A stretch of 40,779 nt of DNA, taken from Clostridium sp. OF03-18AA. Lineage in GTDB: Bacteria > Bacillota > Clostridia > Lachnospirales > Lachnospiraceae. The stretch spans positions 1 through 40,779 of the forward strand of contig NZ_QUEP01000022.1 of the NCBI RefSeq assembly GCF_003478035.1. Direction: 5' to 3'. Each line of letters starts with the position of its first letter. The stretch's first letter is position 1. Under the pieces are notes generated by a model that saw only the letters and a list, made by a program, of their open reading frames with translations, had not been told where the DNA came from and ran no database searches. Below, piece after piece: positions 15,141 through 23,655 of this stretch. The translations under genes and the position numbers were made by a program.

Positions 15141-16526
15141 CTAATTCTGGAAATCTATGGTCACGTTCCCTTTTTCATCATATTTGACTGCGTCCTTATC
15201 AAGAGTCAGTGCGTCGATCGCATCGAGGTATGCCTTGATGGATGGATACTGCGGTTTATAGTTTGCGATGATTTCCTTTGCTGCCTTTGCGTCATCGGAG
15301 AGCAGGGCATCTGCGAGGAAGAGTTCAACTTTTGCGGCATTCACGCACATCCGGTTCGGATCTGCGATCTGGAAATCGATGCCGTGAAGAGTACCGGTTC
15401 CTCCGCCTGCGGAAATCTGAACACCCGGCATTACACATGTGATATCGCCGAAATCGGAGGAGCCTGTGCTCCAGCCGTCATAGTCGAAGACAACCTTCTT
15501 TCTTCCGCAGAGTGCCACGCAGCAGTCTTCAGCCAGTTTCATAAATGCCGGATCATGATACTCCGGTGCATATCCCGGGCGGTCACTCAGCTCGACGCCT
15601 GCGCCCATAGCTAATGCGGCACCTGTCAGTGCACGGTTCATCTTGATATTTTCACGTTTGATCGCTTCCAGGGATTTTCCGCGAACATAGCTTTCGATCT
15701 TCATCTCATCCGGGATGATGTTTACAGCACAGTTTGCACCCATTAAGATCGGATGAAAACGGATGGTATCTTTTTCCTGGAAGGTTTCGCGCAGGTCATT
15801 GCAGGCCTGCAGACCGAGCATAGCGGCATATTCTGCATTGACTCCCATATGAGGAGCTCCGCCGGCATGAGCGGATTTTCCCTTGTAACGGATATTTTTC
15901 GCCATGCAGCCGTTCATTCCGAGCTGTGCGTGGAAGTCGAGATCCGAGTCTCCGTCCTCATTGACACCGGTTCCCTTTGTCATTCCGTGGACCATCATTG
16001 CCATATCGACACCGTCCAGGAGACCGCGGTACATGAACTCGGTCTTGCCGCCGTTGTATTTTATGATCCCTTTCTGGCGGAGCTCCTCGCGGAAGGCCAG
16101 CTGGATCATTTCCTCGGCCGGTACAGCGACGAGACGGATCGATCCGCATAAACCGTCCAGCGCGTGCGGCTGCTTTAATGCGGCAGCGATACCTAAAAGG
16201 GCAGCAGACTGTGCATTGTGTCCGCAGCAGTGTGTCATGCCGTTTACGGACTCCGGATGATTGGCGATGTCGAGTGCATCAAGTTCGCCAAAGATCGCAA
16301 CCTTCGGACCAGGTTTCCCGGTCTCCACATCGGTGTAGAATCCCGGAATATTCCCGGCTTTTACAAGTGTGTATCCAAGTGCCTCATATTTTTCTACAAG
16401 ATAGTCATGGGCCTGCCATTCGGTGTAACCGGTCTGCGGATGTGCCCAGATCCAGCGCTCTGCGTCGAGAATGAGCTGCCTTACAGTGTCTACGTTGTTT
16501 ACGATCAGTTGTTGTCTGTCTGTCAT
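15141..16526 (-). CDS. M20-family amidohydrolase (AbgB-like)
   Basis: A 461-residue zinc-dependent amidohydrolase of the M20D type that removes acyl or aminobenzoyl groups from amino acids. Metal-site motifs are GELDALDI, THCCGHNAQSAALLG (Cys and His ligands) and AVPAEEM, and the dimerisation lid shows KSAHAGGAPHMGVNAEYAA. The arrangement with GHNAQ matches p-aminobenzoyl-glutamate hydrolase subunit B and relatives rather than peptidase T. The strong ribosome site AGGAGGT sits 8 bases before the ATG. It lies 149 bases downstream of the aldolase-like gene on the same strand and is probably co-transcribed. The actual substrate could be an N-acyl amino acid, a dipeptide or a folate breakdown product. 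Confidence 0.85.
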   Translation of the reverse strand: MTDRQQLIVNNVDTVRQLILDAERWIWAHPQTGYTEWQAHDYLVEKYEALGYTLVKAGNIPGFYTDVETGKPGPKVAIFGELDALDIANHPESVNGMTHCCGHNAQSAALLGIAAALKQPHALDGLCGSIRLVAVPAEEMIQLAFREELRQKGIIKYNGGKTEFMYRGLLDGVDMAMMVHGMTKGTGVNEDGDSDLDFHAQLGMNGCMAKNIRYKGKSAHAGGAPHMGVNAEYAAMLGLQACNDLRETFQEKDTIRFHPILMGANCAVNIIPDEMKIESYVRGKSLEAIKRENIKMNRALTGAALAMGAGVELSDRPGYAPEYHDPAFMKLAEDCCVALCGRKKVVFDYDGWSTGSSDFGDITCVMPGVQISAGGGTGTLHGIDFQIADPNRMCVNAAKVELFLADALLSDDAKAAKEIIANYKPQYPSIKAYLDAIDALTLDKDAVKYDEKGNVTIDFQN

Positions 16527-16675
16527 GGGAAATACCTCCTGAGTATGTAATATTGAAGGAAAACGGTCACAGATCGGGATGTGAAACCGTTCCTGAATGT
16601 AAAATATCGGAAAAACCCGGTCATAGTGCGCGGTGGGAAATATCCAGGTATTGGAACGCCGGAAGATGCCTCCTG

Positions 16676-17728
16676 CTAAGCACGTGTCTGTTTTAAAAGT
16701 GTGATCAGTGCATCGGTGTGTTCCTTTGTGGTTGCCCAGCTTGTGGCGATCCGGATCACTGTGTGCGTATCATCGTATTTTTCCCAGAAACTGAATTCTG
16801 CGGATCCTTCAAGGTCGTGGAGGATTTCGTCCTCCAGAATGATAAAGATCTGGTTTGTCGGAGTCTCAAGGAAAAACTGATAACCATTTTCTTTTAATAC
16901 GTTTTTGATCGAGTCTGCATAGTTGAGAGCAGATTCACCGATATGAAGATAGAGATCATCGGTAAACAGGACATCAAACTGGATCCCCAGGATACGGCCT
17001 TTTGCGAACAGGGCACCGTGCTGTTTAACGATCGTAAAAAAATGCGGGATCAGTGCCGGATCGGGGATCACGACAGCTTCGCCAAAGAGAGCACCGCATT
17101 TTGTCCCACCGATGTAGAAGACATCGCAGAGTCTTGCGAGATCTTTTAATGAAACGGTATTTTCCGGAGCAGCCAGTGCATATGCCAGTCTTGCACCGTC
17201 CACATAAAGCGGAAGATGGTATCTGCGGCAGGCCTCGCTGAGAGCAGTCAGTTCTTCCAGGGAATACAGCGTCCCGTATTCAGTCGGCTGTGAGATATAG
17301 ACCATGCCGGGCATGACCATGTGCTCATGGTTTTCATCGGATAAGAAGGTATCCATATAAGAGGAGATCTGTGTGGCTGAGATCTTTCCGTATGTATGGG
17401 GCAGCGGGAGAACCTTATGTCCGCCAAACTCGATAGCGCCGGCCTCATGGACCGCAATATGTCCGGTCTCCGCGCAGAGGACTCCCTGATAGGAACGTAG
17501 AAGTGCATCGATTACCGTGGCATTTGTCTGGGTACCGCCGACGAGAAAGTAGACACCTGCATCCGGCGCATCGCAGGCTTTGCGGATCTTATCTCTCGCG
17601 GAGGCGGAAAACTCATCGAGACCGTATCCGGAGGTCTGCATCATATTTGTGGAGAGAAGTGCATCCATGATCAAAGGATGAGCCCCCTCCATGTAGTCAC
17701 AGGTAAATTTCAGTTTTTCATTTGCCAT
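16676..17728 (-). CDS. Threonine aldolase-like PLP enzyme (beta-eliminating lyase family)
   Basis: A 350-residue fold-type I PLP enzyme of the low-specificity L-threonine aldolase family, which cleaves threonine or allo-threonine to glycine and acetaldehyde. Visible features are the substrate/PLP-binding VGGTQTNATVIDALL, the PLP-stacking region ETGHIAVHEAGAIE, the Asp of LYVDGARLAYAL, and the Schiff-base lysine in FYIGGTKCGALFGE. The start at 17728 (MANEKLKF) is preferred over an upstream in-frame ATG at 17839 because a perfect sigma-A promoter at 17763-17791 lies between them. It heads the operon with the M20 gene, suggesting amino-acid scavenging. Confidence 0.88.
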   Translation of the reverse strand: MANEKLKFTCDYMEGAHPLIMDALLSTNMMQTSGYGLDEFSASARDKIRKACDAPDAGVYFLVGGTQTNATVIDALLRSYQGVLCAETGHIAVHEAGAIEFGGHKVLPLPHTYGKISATQISSYMDTFLSDENHEHMVMPGMVYISQPTEYGTLYSLEELTALSEACRRYHLPLYVDGARLAYALAAPENTVSLKDLARLCDVFYIGGTKCGALFGEAVVIPDPALIPHFFTIVKQHGALFAKGRILGIQFDVLFTDDLYLHIGESALNYADSIKNVLKENGYQFFLETPTNQIFIILEDEILHDLEGSAEFSFWEKYDDTHTVIRIATSWATTKEHTDALITLLKQTRA

Positions 17729-17762
17729 GTCATAAACCTGACCTTTCGTGTTGTCTGACTCT

Positions 17763-17791
17763 ATTATACAGATGACATATTGATGTGTCAA
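17763..17791 (-). promoter_or_regulatory. Consensus sigma-A promoter of the aldolase-like gene
   Basis: On the minus strand TTGACA (17791-17786), a 17-base spacer and TATAAT (17768-17763): both boxes match consensus perfectly, the strongest promoter seen in the window. Confidence 0.85.
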
Positions 17792-17871
17792 TGCAGGAAA
17801 GTAAGGGAAAGAATCTGAAAACAGGGACCTCTGGATCACACATAATTCGATGAGGGAGAAAATAGAGTGTT

Positions 17872-18600
17872 ATGAAAAACAAAACTTTGGGAGAACAGTG
17901 CATGAAGCGGAATCTGATAGAGCCGGTTCTTGGTTTCTGCCTGCTTGGAATAGTGATCCTGGCAGTAAAATATGGGAGCATTCATGTGACAGGGAGCACC
18001 GATGCCTACATAAAAGAGATGCCGGTGGTAGTGATCGATGCCGGACATGGAGGAACAGATCCAGGGAAAGTCGGTGTTGACGGAAGCCTGGAGAAGGACA
18101 TCAACCTGGCTGTTGCAAAACGGTTAAAAACATATCTGGAGCAGGATGATATCAGGGTTATCATGACAAGGGAAACGGATACAGGACTTTATTCAGATAC
18201 GGACAGCCGGAAAAAAATGGCAGATATGAAAAAAAGGTGCGAGATCATTGAAGAGAGCGGCGCGGATCTTGTGGTCAGCATCCATCAGAACAGTTATCAT
18301 GAAGAATCCGTGTCCGGCGGCCAGGTATTTTATTACCGGGATTCAGCAAAAGGCAAAGCGCTGGCGGAAATCCTGCAGAAAAGGTTCAGCTATGTCCTTG
18401 GAGAACAGAACAGGAGACTTCCGAAAGCAAATGGCAATTATTATCTTCTTCTGCATGTGAAATGTCCGATCGTGATCGTGGAGTGCGGGTTTCTGAGCAA
18501 CCGAAAGGAAGCAGGACTTTTGAACAGCGGGGAATATCAGGATAAGCTGGCATATACGATCCATATGGGAGTGGCGGAGTATCTGAATGGCAGAAAATGA
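17872..18600 (+). CDS. N-acetylmuramoyl-L-alanine amidase, CwlD-like
   Basis: A zinc amidase of the Amidase_3 family that cuts the bond between N-acetylmuramic acid and the stem peptide. An N-terminal hydrophobic helix (GFCLLGIVILAVKYG, about 21-35) serves as signal or anchor. The catalytic domain follows, with zinc ligands His in VIDAGHGGTDPG, Glu in SLEKDIN and His in VSIHQNSY, and the catalytic Glu in VIVECGFLSN. At 242 residues, with a single domain and no wall-binding repeats, it resembles CwlD, which makes muramic-delta-lactam in spore cortex. Start choice is open: ATG 17872 has a distant GAGGGAG, while ATG 17902 has GGGAG 8 bases upstream and may be the true start. Confidence 0.88.
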   Translation: MKNKTLGEQCMKRNLIEPVLGFCLLGIVILAVKYGSIHVTGSTDAYIKEMPVVVIDAGHGGTDPGKVGVDGSLEKDINLAVAKRLKTYLEQDDIRVIMTRETDTGLYSDTDSRKKMADMKKRCEIIEESGADLVVSIHQNSYHEESVSGGQVFYYRDSAKGKALAEILQKRFSYVLGEQNRRLPKANGNYYLLLHVKCPIVIVECGFLSNRKEAGLLNSGEYQDKLAYTIHMGVAEYLNGRK

Positions 18601-18694
18601 TCATGGGAAACTGCACAAATAGTGAAATACTGATCAGGACGAAAATATGAAAAGGAACATTTCCGGCGTGCCTCTGCATTGGAAGGATAAAAAA

Positions 18695-18729
18695 CCGCCG
18701 GAAATGCGAGAATTTCCGGCGGAGCATTT
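18695..18729. terminator. Bidirectional terminator between convergent genes
   Basis: CCGCCGGAAA (18695-18704) pairs perfectly with TTTCCGGCGG (18713-18722), flanked by an A-run and, after GAGCA, a T-run. It separates the amidase (+) from the M18 aminopeptidase (-). Confidence 0.75.
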
Positions 18730-18738
18730 TTATAAAAA

Positions 18739-20049
18739 TTATTCGAGTACGAGTGTACCGTCACCTTCGGCGCGGATCGCAGATTTGAAGAACTCTTCAA
18801 ATGCCTTTTCCATGTAAGCCATATCCTTGGAACCGGCAGTCTCATACGGAGAGTGCATCGCTAACTGCGGAAGTCCGATATCCACTGTGTTTAAGGAAAC
18901 CTGTGCATTGGAGATGTTTCCGAGAGTGGAACCGCCGAGAATATCGGAACGATTTAAGAACTCCTGATACGGAACACCTGCGCGCTCGCAGAGGCAGCGC
19001 ATAACTGCAGCGGAAACAGCGTCTGTTGTGTATTTCTGGTTTGCACTGTGTTTGATCACAAGACCGCCGTTTAAGTATGTGCGGTTTGTCGGGTCTGTCT
19101 TATCCGCGTAGTTCGGATGTACAGCATGTCCGTTATCCGCAGATACCATGAAGCTGGAAGCAAGGGAAGTGAGATACTCTTCTTCTGTTCTTCCAAGGCT
19201 GCGGTTAATGCGGCGAAGGATGTCATAAAGGAATGTGGAGCCGGCGCCCTGTTTTGTGCCGCTTCCAACTTCCTCATTATCAAATACGGCAACGACCGGA
19301 ATGCAGCGGTCGCTCTCACTGTTTAACAGAGCCATCGTGGATGTGAATGCACACTGAAGGTCGTCAAGACGCGGAGCGGAGATGAACTCGCCGTCGCAGC
19401 CCCAGATCGTACCTTCCATGCGGTTGTAGAGGAAAAGATCCATTCCCTTGATCTGATCAACGGAAACACCGGCTTCCTCGGCGATCATTTCTTTAAATGC
19501 CTTGCCGGAATTGCTCATACGGTATAACGGGAGCATGTCCTTCTGGATGTTGTATTTATAACCGTCGTTTACTTCCCTGTTCATGTGGATCGCGAGGTTC
19601 GGGATCATGAGAAGATCGCGGTCAACATTGATCAGCTTTGTTGTGAGACGATTACCATCTTTTACGATGATACGGCCTGCAACGGAGAGTGGTCTGTCAA
19701 ACCACGGAGCGCAGAGCATTCCGCCGTATTTTTCAACATTTAATTTTACATACTGGTTTTCAACATTCATCTCGGAGGACTCTTTGATCTTTAAAGTCGG
19801 GGAGTCGCTGTGGCTTGCCGCGATATGGAAGCCTGAATAATCTTTGCGGGATACCTTGAATGCGATGATCGCGGACTGGTTGCGGGTTACAAAATATTTG
19901 CCGCCCTCAGCAAGGTTCCAGGTATTTCCCTCAGCGAGGCACTCAAAGCCTGCTTCAGTCAGGTAGTTTGCCAGCTCATGAACAGCATGGAAACCAGTCG
20001 GACTCTTTTTGATAAAAGAAAATAATTCTTCGTTCAGATTCTGAATCAT
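18739..20049 (-). CDS. M18-family aminopeptidase
   Basis: A 436-residue cytoplasmic metallo-aminopeptidase of the M18 family, which removes N-terminal acidic or other residues from peptides. Metal and catalytic motifs are present in order: AASHSDSPTLKIK, the substrate-loop WFDRPLSVAGR, APRLDDLQCAFTS, VAVFDNEEVGSGTKQGAGS, and the late MHSPYETAGSKD with a metal-binding histidine. The family is usually 430-460 residues, so it is full length. The ribosome site AAAGGAG lies upstream of the ATG, with a good promoter at 20098-20126. It appears monocistronic. In bacteria of this group the enzyme is usually annotated apeB; I leave the symbol blank because the specificity is not visible. Confidence 0.92.
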   Translation of the reverse strand: MIQNLNEELFSFIKKSPTGFHAVHELANYLTEAGFECLAEGNTWNLAEGGKYFVTRNQSAIIAFKVSRKDYSGFHIAASHSDSPTLKIKESSEMNVENQYVKLNVEKYGGMLCAPWFDRPLSVAGRIIVKDGNRLTTKLINVDRDLLMIPNLAIHMNREVNDGYKYNIQKDMLPLYRMSNSGKAFKEMIAEEAGVSVDQIKGMDLFLYNRMEGTIWGCDGEFISAPRLDDLQCAFTSTMALLNSESDRCIPVVAVFDNEEVGSGTKQGAGSTFLYDILRRINRSLGRTEEEYLTSLASSFMVSADNGHAVHPNYADKTDPTNRTYLNGGLVIKHSANQKYTTDAVSAAVMRCLCERAGVPYQEFLNRSDILGGSTLGNISNAQVSLNTVDIGLPQLAMHSPYETAGSKDMAYMEKAFEEFFKSAIRAEGDGTLVLE

Positions 20050-20097
20050 GTTTTTGTTACTCCTTTCGATAATAACCCCTGTAAGTCATACTATCTT

Positions 20098-20126
20098 ATT
20101 ATACAGGAAAAATACGGGATAGGCAA
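20098..20126 (-). promoter_or_regulatory. Promoter of the M18 aminopeptidase gene
   Basis: On the minus strand TTGCCT (20126-20121), a 17-base spacer and TATAAT (20103-20098). The remaining gap to the deacetylase gene (20127-20381) shows no ORF, only weak AT-rich promoter-like sequence near 20310-20335 for the rightward gene. Confidence 0.65.
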
Positions 20127-20381
20127 GTTTGCGCTATGCTGTGCGCAAGTGATGAAACAGGCGGGTACCGTTTTACAGCAGCTGACAGCCGTGTTCGCTA
20201 TATCGAAAAACCAATTCGAAATAGCCCCGTTCCTGTAACTGTGACGGTGTGAATAGTTAAATTCTGACGATTTTATGAAGATTGAGAAAAAACGCGGAAA
20301 AGATACCTTTATTTGTATTTTCATGTTAGAATATGGAAATAGGAAATATGGTGAAAAGCATCAGAGAAAAGAGGGGAACAA

Positions 20382-21545
20382 ATGGATTGGAAAAAAATCA
20401 GACGGGCAATCTGTGGGGCAGCTGCGGCCGTCGCTGTATGCTTTACGGCAGCAGGAATGAACACAAAACCGGTATATGCGGCAGATATGGGAGCTGTGTA
20501 CGGAATATTTGAGCATGGAGTCGGCTGGAGCGCATACCACGGAGACCAGACGGCGGAACGTGCCGGAAACGGGACTTATGTGACGGCGATCCGGGCGAGT
20601 CTTTCCGGACAGCCGGAGGGAGTGAGCGGAACACTTTCTTATCAGGTAAATTTAAGCGGTTCCGGCTGGCTTTCCTGGCAGGAAAATATGGCGGAGACCG
20701 GAACGATCGAGACGGGGATGCCGCTCGAGGCGATCCGGATGGAGCTCACAGGGCAGTTAAAAGATCATTATGATGTTTATTACTCAGTATTCCAGAATGG
20801 GTCATGGACAGCTCCGGTAAAAAATGGTGAGACTGCCGGAACAGAAGGACAGGGACTTCGCGTGGACGGAATCTGGGTTACTGTGACAGAAAAAGATGCA
20901 GCAGCTCCGGAGGGACCGAAGAATGGAGGAATTGATCCAACAAGACCGATGGTGGCGCTGACTTTCGATGACGGACCATCCAAATATACAGAGCGTATTC
21001 TGAATTCGCTGGAGGCGAATGGCGGAAGAGCAACGTTCTTTATGGTTGGAAATCGTGTGGCTTCTTATGCATCCACGGTAAAGCGCATGGCGGATCTCGG
21101 ATGTGAGACGAACAGCCATACCTGGGCGCATACATATCTCACAAATATGTCCGAAGGTCAGATCTTGCAGAGCTTAAACCAGACCCGTGATGCGATCGTT
21201 GCAGCAGGCGGAAATGCACCGAAAGGAGTTCGCCCGCCGGGAGGAAAGATCAATGATGCGAGCAAAGCAGTTCTTGCGAAGGCAGGAATGCCGTCGATCG
21301 TATGGTCGGTAGATACTCTGGACTGGAAGACGAGAAATGCCCAGAAGACGATCGATACCGTTTTAAGCCAGGTCAAAGACGGGGATATCGTTTTGATGCA
21401 TGATCTCTATGAGCAGAGCGCGATCGCAGCGGAGACGCTGATCCCGGAGCTTACAAAGAGAGGTTACCAGCTTGTGACTGTCAGCGAGATGGCGGAGCTT
21501 CGCGGCGGAATGGCAGCAGGACATTCCTATGGACATTTCCGCTAA
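20382..21545 (+). CDS. Secreted polysaccharide deacetylase with ChW-type repeats
   Basis: A 387-residue exported NodB-family deacetylase. A signal peptide occupies about residues 1-34 (basic start, hydrophobic AAAAVAVCFTAAG, likely cut near VYA-A). Residues about 45-170 hold three clostridial hydrophobic-with-tryptophan (ChW) type repeats, each with a W, an AG(T)xG block and a hydrophobic end; such repeats mediate surface attachment or glycan contact. The NodB domain follows with motif 1 TFDDGPS, motif 2 NSHTWAH, motif 3 RPPGGKIN (RPPYG-like with Gly for Tyr), motif 4 VDTLDW and motif 5 LMHDLYE. Likely substrates are peptidoglycan or other N-acetyl glycans. The ribosome site is GAGGGGA before ATG. 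Confidence 0.9.
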   Translation: MDWKKIRRAICGAAAAVAVCFTAAGMNTKPVYAADMGAVYGIFEHGVGWSAYHGDQTAERAGNGTYVTAIRASLSGQPEGVSGTLSYQVNLSGSGWLSWQENMAETGTIETGMPLEAIRMELTGQLKDHYDVYYSVFQNGSWTAPVKNGETAGTEGQGLRVDGIWVTVTEKDAAAPEGPKNGGIDPTRPMVALTFDDGPSKYTERILNSLEANGGRATFFMVGNRVASYASTVKRMADLGCETNSHTWAHTYLTNMSEGQILQSLNQTRDAIVAAGGNAPKGVRPPGGKINDASKAVLAKAGMPSIVWSVDTLDWKTRNAQKTIDTVLSQVKDGDIVLMHDLYEQSAIAAETLIPELTKRGYQLVTVSEMAELRGGMAAGHSYGHFR

Positions 21546-21619
21546 GGGGGAACTTGCACGGATAAAAAATGATTGCATAGCAAATAAAAATGTGATATTC
21601 TGTTATCGAACAAATAAAT

Positions 21620-21736
<117 letters not shown>

Positions 21737-21760
21737 TGTATGACAGGAATAGTAGATACA

Positions 21761-21796
21761 GGTCCCGGACTTTTTTAATTGTCCGGGATCTTTTTT
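21761..21796 (+). terminator. Riboswitch-controlled terminator
   Basis: GGTCCCGGAC (21761-21770) pairs with GTCCGGGATC (21781-21790) with one G-T wobble, then TTTTTT. It lies 25 bases after the aptamer, the normal place for the expression platform. Confidence 0.85.
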
Positions 21797-21923
21797 GTAT
21801 AACAACGAGAACGTGCCGGGGCACATTCCGATGAATTTTTTCCTGCACAGCAATTCCTTGTTACGATACCGTGTCCCTATCCGGTATTTCTGCAGAAGAA
21901 CAACACGTACAAGGAGGATCATT

Positions 21924-22559
21924 ATGAACCAGAACAAAGTATTAAGTGTCAGAAACATCGTGCTGATCGCCATGTTCAGCGCACTCGCAGCCGTATTGGA
22001 GACGATCCAGGTGGCAGTTCCGTTTGCACCGCCGTTTTATAAACTGGATTTCGCAGAGCTCCCGGTACTGATCGGTGGTTTCGCCATGGGACCGGCACAG
22101 GCGGCACTCATTGCGATCGTGAAGAATCTTTTAAAACTGCTCTTAAACGGAACAAGCACTTACTATGTCGGTGAGCTTGGAAACATCATCGGAAGCTGTA
22201 TGTTCTCCGTGCCGGCAGCTCTGATCTACCGCAGACATAAGACGAAAAAGACAGCGATGATCGCTCTTGTTGTCGGTGTATTCTGTGCAGTTATCGGTGC
22301 AGTATTTGTAAACTGTGCGATCACTCTTCCGTTCTACGCAAAAGTTGCTTTCGGCGGAATCGAGAATATCATCGCGATGGGAACAAAGATCAACCCGGCG
22401 ATCACAAACCTTTACACATTCGCTCTTTTCGCAATCATCCCGTTTAACATTGTAAAATGCGGACTGAATGCGATCGTGACGGCGCTTGTATACAAGCATG
22501 TCAGTGCGATCATTCATTCCGGGATCCACAGAGAGAAGAAAACTGAAACGATTCAGTAG
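21924..22559 (+). CDS. ribU: Riboflavin ECF transporter S component RibU
   Basis: The substrate-binding membrane subunit of an energy-coupling-factor transporter for riboflavin. The 211 residues form about six hydrophobic helices: IVLIAMFSALAAVLETIQ, the LPVLIGGFAMGPAQAALIAI segment, GNIIGSCMFSVPAALIY, MIALVVGVFCAVIGAVFVN, and ALFAIIPFNIVKCGLNAIV are clear. The FxPPFYKLDFAELPVLIGG region is characteristic of RibU. The start at 21924 is set by AAGGAGG 8 bases upstream. A TTG-initiated extension back to 21795 would begin in the terminator tail. The FMN riboswitch directly upstream confirms the substrate class. The EcfAA'T module must be elsewhere. Its last codon and stop overlap the 54-base repeat. 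Confidence 0.96.
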   Translation: MNQNKVLSVRNIVLIAMFSALAAVLETIQVAVPFAPPFYKLDFAELPVLIGGFAMGPAQAALIAIVKNLLKLLLNGTSTYYVGELGNIIGSCMFSVPAALIYRRHKTKKTAMIALVVGVFCAVIGAVFVNCAITLPFYAKVAFGGIENIIAMGTKINPAITNLYTFALFAIIPFNIVKCGLNAIVTALVYKHVSAIIHSGIHREKKTETIQ

Positions 22560-22608
22560 GTCTGCGCATTTACTGCGCTGACTGTAAGAAAACATTGGTT
22601 TGAAGGCA
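22555..22608 (+). repeat. 54-base hairpin repeat, copy 2
   Basis: Matches 10551-10604 at 50 of 54 bases. It overlaps the ribU stop codon (22557-22559) and ends 18 bases before the creatininase-family start. The stem GGTC-T-GCGCA / TGCGC-T-GACT is kept because the changed base forms a G-T pair. It could shape decay or translation of the ribU-creatininase transcript. Confidence 0.7.
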
Positions 22609-22626
22609 CTGAATGGAGAAAAAACA

Positions 22627-23421
22627 ATGGTAAGGTACTATAATGAACTGACAAGACTGGAAATGGAACAGGTCGATAAAGATGAGACGGTAGTCATGAT
22701 CCCGGTAGGGGCATTGGAGCAGCATGGAAACCAGTGTCCGCTTGGCACGGACGAGATCATTGCAGAGGGAACAGCGAGACGGATCAAGGAAGCGCTGGAC
22801 CGGGAGATCCCGGACTATCCGATGCTCATTTTCCCGCTGATTCCGGTGGGACTCAGCACGGAACACATCAATTTCTGCGGCTCCGTGACATTGAAACCGG
22901 ACACATTCTACCACGTTTTGTATGACATCTGCAAAGGGCTGGCTCATCATGGTTTTAAAAAGATCGCGATCTTAAACTGCCACGGCGGAAATTCTCCGAT
23001 CATCCAGGTGCTGAGCAGAGAACTTCGAAGTGAGCTTGGAATTGCCGTATTTATCATCAACTGCGGTGCATTTTTTGGCAATCAGGCGGTGAAAGATACT
23101 GTGACACCTGGAAATGTCTGGGATTTCCATGGAGGAGAGATGGAGACATCGATGGTCCTCGCGGAACGGCCGGAGACGGTAAAACTGGAGACCTCTGAGG
23201 CGGGGATCCCGAAGAAATTTATGGGAAACAAGACGTTCACTGTTTACGGACCGATCACACTCGGCTGGGTATCGGAAGAGTGGGAAACCGAGGATGGAAA
23301 GCCGATCGGGATCGGCGGAGACCCGAGCGGGGCAACGGCAGAGAAAGGCAATCAGATCTACGACAGTTTTGTGGAGTCGATCCTTTCCGGACTGAAAGAG
23401 ATAAGAAGATGGAAGGATTGA
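22627..23421 (+). CDS. Creatininase-family amidohydrolase
   Basis: A 264-residue member of the creatininase family (creatinine amidohydrolase, mycofactocin MftE, archaeal formamide hydrolase ArfB). Metal-binding motifs are visible: Glu/His in PVGALEQHGNQCPLGTD, ILNCHGGNS (about residue 120), and DFHGGEMETSMVLA (about 170), so the di-metal site appears complete. The start at 22627 has GGAG 9 bases upstream. It lies 67 bases after ribU with only the hairpin repeat between and no terminator, so it is probably under the FMN riboswitch. In archaea ArfB acts in riboflavin synthesis, which makes a flavin-related role attractive but unproven. Creatinine or an unrelated amide are alternatives. Confidence 0.85.
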   Translation: MVRYYNELTRLEMEQVDKDETVVMIPVGALEQHGNQCPLGTDEIIAEGTARRIKEALDREIPDYPMLIFPLIPVGLSTEHINFCGSVTLKPDTFYHVLYDICKGLAHHGFKKIAILNCHGGNSPIIQVLSRELRSELGIAVFIINCGAFFGNQAVKDTVTPGNVWDFHGGEMETSMVLAERPETVKLETSEAGIPKKFMGNKTFTVYGPITLGWVSEEWETEDGKPIGIGGDPSGATAEKGNQIYDSFVESILSGLKEIRRWKD

Positions 23422-23451
23422 CGGAGAGCCAGTAAATCCGCCGGAAATCTG

Positions 23452-23480
23452 TTGCAACCATAACATCCATGTGCTAAACT
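23452..23480 (+). promoter_or_regulatory. Candidate promoter before the Sua5 gene
   Basis: TTGCAA (23452-23457), a 17-base spacer and TAAACT (23475-23480). Transcription would begin near 23487, about 15 bases before the hairpin at 23502-23528. Confidence 0.45.
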
Positions 23481-23501
23481 GAATACGCAATTAAACAAAG
23501 T

Positions 23502-23530
23502 AAGGTGCTGCGTTTTGTGCAGCACCTTTA
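23502..23530 (+). terminator. Terminator-like hairpin after the creatininase gene
   Basis: AAGGTGCTGC (23502-23511) pairs perfectly with GCAGCACCTT (23519-23528), followed only by a short T-rich stretch. It probably ends the ribU-creatininase transcript, but because a promoter candidate lies just upstream it could also attenuate the Sua5 transcript. Confidence 0.6.
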
Positions 23531-23655
23531 TCATTAGAAAAAACTGGGATCATGCAGAAATACTGCGAATTTCAAGGCGCAGGGCAGTTCTGAGAGCGTG
23601 GGGAAAGAGACTCCGGCTCCAAACATTATTGATAAGAGAATCGAGAGTGCATAAT